A model generated the notes under the pieces. That model did not search any database. It was not told the origin of the DNA and saw only the letters and a program-made list of their open reading frames with translations. DNA of 13,347 nucleotides from Collinsella sp. (GTDB taxonomy: Bacteria; Actinomycetota; Coriobacteriia; Coriobacteriales; Coriobacteriaceae). Within the stretch, counting starts at the first letter, position 1; each line of letters begins with the position of its first letter. The translations under genes and the position numbers were made by a program. Of this stretch, positions 1-5,910 are shown piece after piece. The DNA is taken from NCBI GenBank assembly GCA_022713905.1, contig JAIHTM010000048.1, forward strand, positions 1-13,347. Direction: 5' to 3'.

Positions 1-171
1 CTCTTTGAGTTCGTCGCCGACTTTGAGGGCGATGTCCCCGGTGCCGCTCCCGAGGAGTGCGGCAACTACCTGGACCAGAACCTTCCCATGGCAAACTGGC
101 TCGCGCGCCGCTACCTCGACCGCGACCTGGCCGATATCGACGAGAAGCACCTGCACTACCAGCAGGCGTAA
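1..171 (+). CDS. luxS: S-ribosylhomocysteine lyase LuxS, 3' end only
   Basis: The window opens inside this gene; the last 56 codons and a TAA stop are visible. LuxS splits S-ribosylhomocysteine into homocysteine and DPD, the precursor of autoinducer-2, as part of the cytoplasmic activated methyl cycle. The visible tail contains the motif PEECGNYLDQNLPMANWLA, which I recognise from the C-terminus of Gram-positive LuxS proteins. The Cys in its CG pair (residue 20 of the fragment) is expected to be the third metal ligand, after the two His of the HxxEH motif that lies outside the window. The family is usually about 150-160 residues, so roughly 100 residues are missing to the left. Codons are GC-rich, unlike the operon that follows. 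I saw no convincing terminator directly after the stop. The call rests on motif memory of a short fragment. Confidence 0.8.
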   Translation, partial: LFEFVADFEGDVPGAAPEECGNYLDQNLPMANWLARRYLDRDLADIDEKHLHYQQA

Positions 172-268
172 GGATTGCCTTCTGCTTCTAAACCGTTCAC
201 ATGGAGATATCGACCGTTTAACTGTTTAGTAATGTTTACACGAGGTCATTTACGGTGTTTCGCTTAAA

Positions 269-307
269 CTGGCAACCAGAGTGATATTCAGGCAAGGCTC
301 CTGAAGC
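269..307 (+). promoter_or_regulatory. possible RAT (ribonucleic antiterminator) site in the bglG-type leader
   Basis: RNA-binding antiterminators of the BglG/LicT/SacY family bind a short hairpin that overlaps the 5' arm of a terminator. Here CAGGCAAGGCTCCTGA (289-304) resembles the 3' half of known RATs (CAGGCAAGACCTAAA in sacB-type leaders), and it overlaps the left arm of the terminator at 293-360, as expected. The 5' half (GGCAACCAGAGTGATATT, 271-288) does not match the usual GGATTGTTACTG, so this RAT would be divergent. A small hairpin CTGG-CAA-CCAG lies at 269-279. Upstream there is a -35-like TTTACA (235-240) but no good -10. The 197 bases between luxS and this terminator hold nothing else I can support. 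Confidence 0.42.
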
Positions 308-360
308 AGCATCTGTCGACATTGATTGTCGGATTCTGCTTCGGGAGCCTTGTTTTGTTT
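293..360 (+). terminator. leader intrinsic terminator (attenuator) before the antiterminator gene
   Basis: Left arm 293-309 (CAAGGCTCCTGAAGCAG) pairs with right arm 336-352 over 17 positions, with one G-U pair. It is followed by TTTTGTTT (353-360). The loop contains a second small hairpin, CGACA-TTGAT-TGTCG. The antiterminator start codon follows 11 bases later. A terminator placed before a BglG-type gene is the hallmark of autoregulation by antitermination. No gene reads into it except luxS about 120 bases upstream, so it could also end the luxS transcript. Confidence 0.85.
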
Positions 361-371
361 AAGGGGGACAC

Positions 372-1211
372 ATGGAAATCGTTAAACGAATTAACACCAG
401 CGCTGTCCTCTGCATCGACGGAAATGGCAGGCAGCTGGTGGCATTCGGGCGTGGCCTGGGGTTTAAGGACGTTGGCGATGAATTACCGCTCTCGGAGATT
501 CAACGAACGTTCTATAACGTTAGTTCCCGCTACATCGCTCTCATTGATGAAGTCTCGGATGAACTTCTCGAGCTGACCTCGGATGTTATTGATATGTCGA
601 CAGGACTGCTTCCCTATGAAGTAAGCCCTAATTTGCCGTTTATTCTTGCGGACCATATCGCGTATGCAATTAAGCGCAAGGAGCAAAACATTGTTGTCCA
701 TATGCCCTTGTCTTTTGATGTTCGCCAACAATATCCCGTCGAATTCAAAATCGGCGAGTACGCGCTTCGAATAATCAGGAAACGTCTCAATGTTAGGCTT
801 CCCGCTCATGAGACAGTTGGAATTGCCATGGCGTTTATCAATAACATGGCCGATTCGGATTCATGTGAGCTGGCTGAAGAGTTTGGCACGGACGTTTACG
901 ATCGCGTTCTCGAAGAATCAACTATTGCTGTTGAAAGACGGCTTGGTATTCAAGTTGATCGGGAGGGCTTCGATTATGCAAGGTTCGCAACCCACCTTCA
1001 GTACCTATTCAATAGGTTGAACTCTGGCGAAAGTATCGTAAGCGACAACCGCAAGATGTATCTCTCGCTCAAAGATGAATATCCGGTGGCATCGGCGTGC
1101 GCCGATGACATCGCTTCTGTTCTCAGCCGGCTGACGGGCCAAGAACTTATAGACGAAGAAAGACTCTATCTGATGATGCATATCAATCGAATCGCATCGA
1201 AAGCTAGGTAA
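372..1211 (+). CDS. BglG/LicT-family PRD transcriptional antiterminator
   Basis: This 279-residue protein is of normal length for BglG/LicT. It binds RAT RNA to stop terminator formation and is controlled by PTS phosphorylation. Residues 1-58 form the CAT RNA-binding domain, with the family signature GRGLGF at 26-31. PRD1 spans about 65-170 and PRD2 about 172-279. Of the four usual regulatory histidines, three are visible: His95 in the DHI motif of PRD1, His208 (ATHLQYL) and His270 (MMHINRI) in PRD2. The second PRD1 site, normally in ALHFVNA, reads AMAFINN, so Ala154 replaces His. A nearby His146 sits where family members usually have Asp. The start is supported by AGGGGGA five bases upstream. 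The EIIBC gene follows 68 bases downstream and is the likely partner. Codons are AT-rich compared with neighbours outside the operon. Confidence 0.92.
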   Translation: MEIVKRINTSAVLCIDGNGRQLVAFGRGLGFKDVGDELPLSEIQRTFYNVSSRYIALIDEVSDELLELTSDVIDMSTGLLPYEVSPNLPFILADHIAYAIKRKEQNIVVHMPLSFDVRQQYPVEFKIGEYALRIIRKRLNVRLPAHETVGIAMAFINNMADSDSCELAEEFGTDVYDRVLEESTIAVERRLGIQVDREGFDYARFATHLQYLFNRLNSGESIVSDNRKMYLSLKDEYPVASACADDIASVLSRLTGQELIDEERLYLMMHINRIASKAR

Positions 1212-1213
1212 TT

Positions 1214-1238
1214 GGTCGGCGAAGGCGCGCGCTTTGCC
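1214..1238 (+). other. imperfect hairpin between antiterminator and PTS gene
   Basis: TCGGCGAAGGCGC can pair with GCGCTTTGCCGA around a very short loop, with one G-U pair and one bulge. No T-run follows, so it is not an intrinsic terminator. It could stabilise or process the mRNA between the regulator and permease cistrons. It may be incidental. Confidence 0.35.
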
Positions 1239-1279
1239 GATGGTTACATATAAAACACAACATGGGAGAAATGGTATTT

Positions 1280-2650
1280 ATGGCAGATACAACCAAGCTC
1301 GCTGCCGAGATTCTCGAGATGGTGGGCGGTGCAGAAAACGTTACATTTGTAGCCCACTGCATGACTCGTTTAAGGTTCAATCTTAAGGACGAAAGCATCG
1401 TAGATGATGCAAAAGTCAAGGCAATCGATGGTGTGATCGATATTCGCCATTCAGCAGGGCAATACCAAGTGATTGTGGGGCCCAAGGTCGATAAGGTCTA
1501 CGAAATCGTTGCAAAGGAAACCGGGGTTGACACCGGGAAGTCCGCGGCAGATGAAGGCGAGACCAAAGGTTTTCTGGGAAAGCTGATGAAGCTGATCAGC
1601 GGCATCATGATGCCCGTTCTTCCCGCCTTGATTGCATGCGGAATGATAAACGCCGTCCTTAGTATCCTGACGACGGCAGGTGTCGTTTCCGCTGAGAGCG
1701 GAATTTATACCCTGCTGTACGGCATGGGAAACGCCAGCATGTATTTCTTGCCCGTTCTCGTCGGATCGTCTGCGGCCAAATTCTTTGGAATCGATCAATA
1801 TATCGGTGCGGTGCTCGGTGCAATCCTGCTTTACCCGACTTTTGTTGCCGCAGCTGGAGCTGGTGATGCGCTGGATTTGTTCGGCATGAAGTTCACGATG
1901 GTGAGCTATGCCTCGACGGTGTTTCCCGCTATCGTGGCGGCTTGGTTCGCATCCGTTCTTTATAAGTGGCTGCGTGCGGTTCTTCCCGATGCTTTGGCAT
2001 TTGCACTCGTTCCGTTCCTGACAGTTGCTATTGCTGCCCCCATCTCGCTTCTTGTGGTTGGCCCGGTTATCCAACAGGCGAGCTCCTTGCTTGCGACTGC
2101 CGTACTGGCGGTCTATCAGTTCAGCCCCATTCTTTGCGGCGTTATTCTTGGACCGATATTTGGCCTCGTCATGATTCCTCTTGGACTCCATTGGGCCCTC
2201 ATTGTGATCTCCATCAACAATATTATGACCGTCGGTTCCGACCCTATCCTTGGACTTCTTTGCGGTAGCATGGGTGTCGTCGGCGCTTGCTTGGCGTTTG
2301 CTTTCCGCTCGAAGGATCCGAGCGAAAAGAGCCTTGGATTCAGCTGTGCCATTACGAGCCTGTGCGGAATTACAGAACCTGCCCTGTACGGCATAGTTTT
2401 GGAGCACAAGAAGATCATCGTCGCTTCCATGATTTCTGGTGCAATTAGCGCTGTTATCCCGGCTATCTTCAATACCCGCACGTTCGTTATGACGTCGAGT
2501 GGTATTTTCAGCTTCCCCGGCTACATGAATCCTTCCGGTGATATGAGCAGCCTTATTGGTGCGATCCTTTGCAATGTCGTTGGTTTTATTCTTACCTTCG
2601 TCCTCGTCTACATCATGTATCGCCCTGATGCAGACACGTCGGCGGAATAG
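1280..2650 (+). CDS. PTS EIIBC permease, glucose/beta-glucoside superfamily
   Basis: This inner-membrane phosphotransferase permease imports and phosphorylates a sugar. I prefer ATG 1280 (456 residues) because GGGAG at 1264-1268 gives a usable ribosome site; ATGs at 1262 and 1271 are in frame but badly placed. The EIIB domain (about 1-85) has the phosphorylated Cys27 in AHCMTRLRF. After a linker, the EIIC domain (about 100-450) is strongly hydrophobic with about ten membrane segments and carries the sugar-site motif GITEPALYGI at about 363-372. The protein ends after EIIC, so no EIIA domain is fused, unlike typical beta-glucoside permeases of about 620 residues. A separate EIIA must supply the phosphate. 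The antiterminator upstream supports a beta-glucoside-like substrate, but exact specificity cannot be read. Confidence 0.93.
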   Translation: MADTTKLAAEILEMVGGAENVTFVAHCMTRLRFNLKDESIVDDAKVKAIDGVIDIRHSAGQYQVIVGPKVDKVYEIVAKETGVDTGKSAADEGETKGFLGKLMKLISGIMMPVLPALIACGMINAVLSILTTAGVVSAESGIYTLLYGMGNASMYFLPVLVGSSAAKFFGIDQYIGAVLGAILLYPTFVAAAGAGDALDLFGMKFTMVSYASTVFPAIVAAWFASVLYKWLRAVLPDALAFALVPFLTVAIAAPISLLVVGPVIQQASSLLATAVLAVYQFSPILCGVILGPIFGLVMIPLGLHWALIVISINNIMTVGSDPILGLLCGSMGVVGACLAFAFRSKDPSEKSLGFSCAITSLCGITEPALYGIVLEHKKIIVASMISGAISAVIPAIFNTRTFVMTSSGIFSFPGYMNPSGDMSSLIGAILCNVVGFILTFVLVYIMYRPDADTSAE

Positions 2651-2700
2651 ACAATTATTCGGAATGTAAGCTGCTGAAAACCCCGCGGCAGATTGCATAT

Positions 2701-2741
2701 GGTGGGCTTGCGATTGATCTGCGCGAGCCCACCTCGTTTTT
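2701..2741 (+). terminator. intrinsic terminator between PTS and hydrolase genes
   Basis: GGTGGGCTTGCG (2701-2712) pairs with CGCGAGCCCACC (2722-2733) over 12 positions with one G-U pair and a 9-base loop. It is followed by TCGTTTTT (2734-2741). The ribosome site of the hydrolase (GGAG, 2742-2745) begins immediately after the T-run. Expression of the hydrolase therefore depends on read-through, or on a promoter I could not identify. Confidence 0.85.
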
Positions 2742-2754
2742 GGAGTGACTGGTT

Positions 2755-3735
2755 ATGACAATTACTGCCGATATGACATTTGGAGAAATCGCACTTCTTC
2801 CTGAGTTCGCTGGGTTCGGTGAGCATCTCATGCTTTGCCGACCTTCAACTTGGGAGCGCATGTGGAATAAGCCCATCGCGGCCCATTTGAATTCCGACAC
2901 TAATCCGTATGAAGTTACTCGTGTCCTGCGCGGGTTGAATCGGATTGTTGAGCTTGCGGATGACGGGAGGCAGGTTGCATACGATATTTGGGATGAAGCC
3001 GATTGTATTCGCGATCCGACCCGGCGCAACGCAAAGCTGTTTTTCTTTCCGGGGCGACCGGGGGCGCCATTCGTTATCGCGATTTCGGGTGGGGGCTATC
3101 AGAGCGTTTGTCACCAAATGGAAGGTTTTCCCGTTGCTCCCGAGCTCAACGATGCGGGCTATAACGTGTTTGTGTTGTCATACAGGGTGAGGGTCGAGCC
3201 GCTGATGCCGCGTCCGATCGATGACCTTAATCGCGCAGTCCGTTTTGTCCTCGAGAATTCAACGCGATTTAATGTGGACAAAAAATATGCGCTTATCGGT
3301 TTTTCCGCTGGCGCGCATTTGACCGCCGAGTGGGGGACGGATAACAAGGGGTTTGCATCTTACGGATGCGAGCCGCCAAAAGCTTTGGTTCTGTGTTACG
3401 CCCCGATTGACCTTCATGAGTCCGAATGTGCGTCAGACCATAGATTTCTTGATTCGGTGTGCGGTGGAGCTGGGCACGATGCGATTGATGATTTCTGCAT
3501 TGATCAACATGTGTGGGAACGGTATCCGCCGACATATCTTTGGCAATGCGCCGACGATGATGTCGTATCGCCCGGCAATCTCGGAAAGATGGTTGACGCA
3601 CTGGATGCGGCTGGGGTGCACCACGAGGAGATTGTGTATCCAGAAGGAGGACATGCGTTAATGAAACCTCATGCGCCGGAAACTGATCACTGGTGCTCGG
3701 GTGTCATTGAGTTCCTTAAGGGCTATCTCGGCTAA
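2755..3735 (+). CDS. alpha/beta hydrolase, esterase-like, cytoplasmic
   Basis: The 326-residue protein has the landmarks of an acetylesterase/BD-FAE-like alpha/beta hydrolase. These are an oxyanion-hole stretch SGGGYQ (111-116) replacing the usual HGGG, a nucleophile elbow GFSAG with Ser184, an acid in CADDDVV (Asp267-269) and His300 in EGGHAL. The core fold covers about 90-326. The first 90 residues are an extra segment that I could not assign; it starts with a short helix-like stretch MTFGEIALLPEFAGFGEHL. There is no signal peptide, so it should act in the cytoplasm. The start is supported by GGAG 9 bases upstream. It lies in the same direction as the EIIBC gene but behind a terminator. A plausible role is deacylation of an imported sugar or its phosphate; the substrate is inference. 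A peptidase role is less likely but not excluded. Confidence 0.85.
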   Translation: MTITADMTFGEIALLPEFAGFGEHLMLCRPSTWERMWNKPIAAHLNSDTNPYEVTRVLRGLNRIVELADDGRQVAYDIWDEADCIRDPTRRNAKLFFFPGRPGAPFVIAISGGGYQSVCHQMEGFPVAPELNDAGYNVFVLSYRVRVEPLMPRPIDDLNRAVRFVLENSTRFNVDKKYALIGFSAGAHLTAEWGTDNKGFASYGCEPPKALVLCYAPIDLHESECASDHRFLDSVCGGAGHDAIDDFCIDQHVWERYPPTYLWQCADDDVVSPGNLGKMVDALDAAGVHHEEIVYPEGGHALMKPHAPETDHWCSGVIEFLKGYLG

Positions 3736-3742
3736 GTAAAAT

Positions 3743-3786
3743 ACACGCCGCCCTTTTGCCCATGTGACTCTGGTGCGTGTTGTTTG
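3743..3786 (+). terminator. weak terminator-like structure after the hydrolase gene
   Basis: ACACGC (3743-3748) can pair with GCGTGT (about 3776-3781) across a long loop, followed by TGTTT. The stem is short and the loop large. I list it only because no better terminator is visible between the hydrolase and the next gene. Confidence 0.2.
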
Positions 3787-3791
3787 CGGTA

Positions 3792-3826
3792 TTGACTCCA
3801 TCAAAAGACGGCTAATGTTCTAGAAT
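3792..3826 (+). promoter_or_regulatory. candidate promoter of the DUF4867-like gene
   Basis: TTGACT (3792-3797) is a good -35. Possible -10 boxes are TAATGT (3813-3818, 15-base spacing) and TAGAAT (3821-3826, good box but 23-base spacing). The gene start is at 3861, preceded by AGGAG (3851-3855). Spacing is not ideal for either pair, so the exact boxes are uncertain. Confidence 0.35.
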
Positions 3827-3860
3827 GTTTATATAGTCACATTTACGAACAGGAGCGAAC

Positions 3861-4505
3861 ATGCATATCTACTCTGTTACCGATCCCGAGTTCAAGTCCT
3901 ACGGCCGCGTGTGGGACGACGTACCCTCCAGCCTGACAGCTCCGCTTGTCGAGGCACTTTCCGCCACGCCCATTCCCGAGGGTAGCAAGTATGTGGCCTC
4001 CGCGCCCGAGCTGGAACAGGTCGAAGGTGCCGACACGCTCGGTCTGCTCATGTACGGCGGCCGCCCCTTCCAGCTGGGCTGGTGCAACGGCCACAACACG
4101 AAGCTCAACTGCTTGGAGTATCACCGCGCGAGCGAGTTCAACCTGGGTGCTCGCGACTTTATTCTGCTGCTCGCCAAGCGTGAGCAGATTGTCGACGGCA
4201 AGCTCGACACCGCGCAGGTCAAGGCGTTCCGCGCGCCCGCCGGCACGCTCGTCGAGGTCTACGCCACCACGTTGCACTACACGCCGTGCATGGTCGACGA
4301 CGGTGGCTTCCAGGTGATGGTTGCGCTGCCCGCCGGCACCAACGGTCCGCGCCCCGAGGCTGCGGCCGACATGCCCGCGGCCGGTGATAGCTACTGCTAC
4401 TGGAAGGCCGACAAGTGGGTTCTCTGCCACGCAGATAGTCCCAAGGCTGCCGAGGGCGGCTACGTAGGTCTCGTCGGCAAGAACCTCGACATCACCGTGG
4501 ACTAG
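3861..4505 (+). CDS. DUF4867-like protein of unknown function
   Basis: The 214-residue protein resembles the DUF4867 family, which I associate with a cupin-like fold and with carbohydrate-related genes in Gram-positive gut bacteria; no reaction is established to my knowledge. The recognisable stretch is LNCLEYHRASEFNLGARDFILLLA at about 82-105, with the preceding LGWCNGHNTK. A later segment, AFRAPAGTLVEVYATTLHYTPC, fits a beta-strand core. It has no signal peptide and no membrane segment, so it should be cytosolic. Start choice is firm: AGGAG lies 5 bases before the ATG. Codons are strongly GC-rich (bases 4201-4260 count to 44 of 60 G+C), unlike the operon just upstream. It appears to be a single-gene unit converging on the ATPase gene. 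Confidence 0.72.
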   Translation: MHIYSVTDPEFKSYGRVWDDVPSSLTAPLVEALSATPIPEGSKYVASAPELEQVEGADTLGLLMYGGRPFQLGWCNGHNTKLNCLEYHRASEFNLGARDFILLLAKREQIVDGKLDTAQVKAFRAPAGTLVEVYATTLHYTPCMVDDGGFQVMVALPAGTNGPRPEAAADMPAAGDSYCYWKADKWVLCHADSPKAAEGGYVGLVGKNLDITVD

Positions 4506-4512
4506 GGTCTTC

Positions 4513-4650
4513 CGTCTCAATCTGTAACAGTTGGCGCGCTAAATCGTCTCTATCTGTTACAGATCAAGACGAACCACGGGGGCCGCCCGAACAATCTCAA
4601 TCTGTAACGCCAAGCCCGGTTTTGACGGCCTAACTGTTACAGATCGAGAC
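4513..4650. repeat. four alternating copies of a CTGTWACAG palindrome
   Basis: Copies lie at 4522-4530, 4554-4562, 4602-4610 (last two bases changed) and 4634-4642. Centres are 32, 48 and 32 bases apart. The second copy is the core of a 27-base near-perfect palindrome (4545-4571): CGTCT, two bases, ATCTGT-T-ACAGAT, two bases, AGACG. Copies 1 and 3 keep mainly the left half and copies 2 and 4 the right half. Copies 1+2 and 3+4 therefore also form two larger inverted repeats (4515-4570 and 4596-4650). No T-run follows, so this is not an ordinary terminator. It looks like an interspersed repeat or a cluster of binding sites. Confidence 0.8.
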
Positions 4651-4663
4651 AAGCGGGCCCAAC

Positions 4664-4696
4664 CCACCACAAAGGTGCCTGTCCCCTTTGCGGTGG
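4664..4696. repeat. GGGGAC-core hairpin between convergent genes (REP-like)
   Basis: CCACC-A-CAAAGG (4664-4675) pairs with CCTTTG-C-GGTGG (4685-4696): 11 pairs with one mismatch and a 9-base loop. Read on the minus strand, the stem-loop carries GGGGACAGGCACC. It shares the stem-GGGGAC-stem layout with hairpins at 7791-7821, 7933-7961 and 7968-7983. It ends 4 bases from the ATPase stop codon and could also block transcription from both sides, though no T-run is present on either strand. Confidence 0.65.
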
Positions 4697-4700
4697 TTGC

Positions 4701-5807
4701 CTAGAGCTGGCTGCGCAGGTAATCGGCCATATAGGGGACGGCGAAGCGCACGTAGCCGCGGCGCGCCTGCTCGATAACGCCGGCGTCGATGAGGCGCCGG
4801 CGATACTTTTGCGCATAGTCGGGTGTGACTGACATGCGCTTCGCAACATCAGAAATGCGAGACACAGCGTCTTCGTCATCAGTCATTGCGGAGAGAAACG
4901 CGACGTCTTGGTCTGACAGCGCGGCGAGCGTCGTTTCGCACACATCGTTTTCGAAATCGACTTTCGACGCCTCGATGGCTCCGTCGATTAACCCTTGCGT
5001 CGCACGTTCGCCTGTCCTGCAGCGATTGGCGATGTTATAGCCGATGAGTTGCAGCATATAGGGCGAGCCTTGGGTTGCGCGAGCGGCACGGAGGCGAAGA
5101 TCGCTTGGAATATCAAGGCCGAGCTCATCGAAAGCCCGCTGGTAATAGGTATCGACATCTCCGACCGAAAGTGGCTCGAGCGTGACCTTTCGAGCGCGGT
5201 TGAGAAATGTCAGCACACGGTCATTGAGTGTTGCGCAGACGGCTCCCGGAAGGCCCGCCATGACGAGCGCGACGTTGAGTCGTTCGCCGACCAGCTCTTG
5301 ATAGGCGGTGACGAGCTGTCTGATCTCGGGTGAATTTGCTTGGAGCTCGTCGATGAGGATGAGGATGCCGTGCCCCTGCTCGGTCAGTTTGCGCGCGAGC
5401 TGCGTGAGCTTGAACTGAAAGCTCTTGGTCTCCTGCACGTCTCGTGTGAACTCGAGGCCTGCCGAGAGCCCGAAAACACTTAGGCTGCCGCTCGCGAGTT
5501 TGGGAAGGCGGCGTTTGTTGACGTAAGGTTTGCCTGCTTCTTGGATTTTCTCGACAATGCGCTCGAGCATATCCTCGGAGGCTACGGTAGGCGTGGCGAC
5601 AACAAAGCCGAGCTTGCGTGCGCGGTCGGCAAGTTCCCACAGAAGAACTGTCTTGCCGCTGCCTCGCTGTCCAAGCATGAGCATGGCTCGGTCGCGATTG
5701 CCCGGTTCCTGCTCAAGGCCGGATATGAATGTCGAAATTACAGTTTCGCGCCCGACGAGATAGGATGGGCGATTTCCAAATGAGGGGGAGAAGATGGTTT
5801 CAGTCAT
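4701..5807 (-). CDS. AAA+/STAND-like ATPase with C-terminal winged helix
   Basis: The 368-residue protein is a P-loop ATPase of the type often annotated as ATP-binding protein, distantly like archaeal ATPases and Orc1/Cdc6. Walker A is GQRGSGKT (46-53) and Walker B is ILILIDE (148-154). A sensor-1-like strand ALVMAGLPG follows at 180-188 and a sensor-2-like stretch TQGSPYMLQLIGY at 246-258. Residues about 295-362 read as a winged helix. No membrane segment, nuclease or transposase domain is fused to it. The start ATG at 5807 is preceded by AGGAGA with short spacing. It is a single-gene unit flanked by repeats on both sides. Stand-alone ATPases of this kind may sense peptides or nucleic acid, but the role here is unknown. 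Confidence 0.8.
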   Translation of the reverse strand: MTETIFSPSFGNRPSYLVGRETVISTFISGLEQEPGNRDRAMLMLGQRGSGKTVLLWELADRARKLGFVVATPTVASEDMLERIVEKIQEAGKPYVNKRRLPKLASGSLSVFGLSAGLEFTRDVQETKSFQFKLTQLARKLTEQGHGILILIDELQANSPEIRQLVTAYQELVGERLNVALVMAGLPGAVCATLNDRVLTFLNRARKVTLEPLSVGDVDTYYQRAFDELGLDIPSDLRLRAARATQGSPYMLQLIGYNIANRCRTGERATQGLIDGAIEASKVDFENDVCETTLAALSDQDVAFLSAMTDDEDAVSRISDVAKRMSVTPDYAQKYRRRLIDAGVIEQARRGYVRFAVPYMADYLRSQL

Positions 5808-5818
5808 AAGTCTCCTTT

Positions 5819-5852
5819 CCTTTCTTTCCTATTTTTTCCTTTCTTTCCTATT
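5819..5852. repeat. 15-bp direct repeat in the ATPase leader
   Basis: CCTTTCTTTCCTATT occurs at 5819-5833 and again at 5838-5852, a 19-base period. On the minus strand it is a purine run (AATAGGAAAGAAAGG) with several Shine-Dalgarno-like stretches just before the ATPase start. Confidence 0.8.
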
Positions 5853-5859
5853 CAGTCAA
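5831..5859 (-). promoter_or_regulatory. candidate promoter of the ATPase gene
   Basis: On the minus strand TTGACT (plus-strand 5854-5859) is followed after 17 bases by AAAAAT (plus-strand 5831-5836). The start codon at 5807 would leave a leader of roughly 17 bases, which contains the AGGAGA ribosome site. The -10 is weak, and it lies between the two copies of the direct repeat. Confidence 0.35.
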
Positions 5860-5873
5860 ATGGTCTGCCACCC

Positions 5874-5909
5874 GAGGGCGCCTTCGCTGTTGTGGAGGCG
5901 CCCTTTTTT
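5874..5909 (+). terminator. strong plus-strand intrinsic terminator
   Basis: GGGCGCCT (5876-5883) pairs perfectly with AGGCGCCC (5896-5903) and is followed by six T (5904-5909). Outer bases can extend the stem with A-T and G-T pairs. It works only for rightward transcription, since the minus strand has no T-run after the stem. The nearest upstream DNA is the antisense strand of the ATPase gene, so no plus-strand gene is being terminated here. Confidence 0.85.
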
Positions 5910-5910
5910 G

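Noticed and set aside
172..268. CcpA-type cre site or clear promoter upstream of the antiterminator
   Set aside because: TGTTTACACG looked promising but does not match the cre palindrome, and no -10 box lies at a suitable distance from TTTACA (235-240).
1451..2698. 415-residue open frame on the minus strand
   Set aside because: It lies antisense to the EIIBC gene. Its composition is rich in Arg, Asn, His and Lys with no hydrophobic core or motif, and the plus strand encodes clear PTS motifs.
3843..4520. 225-residue open frame on the minus strand
   Set aside because: It is antisense to the DUF4867-like gene. The low-complexity Val/Gly/Arg/Glu composition is typical of a shadow in GC-rich DNA, and it has no convincing ribosome site.
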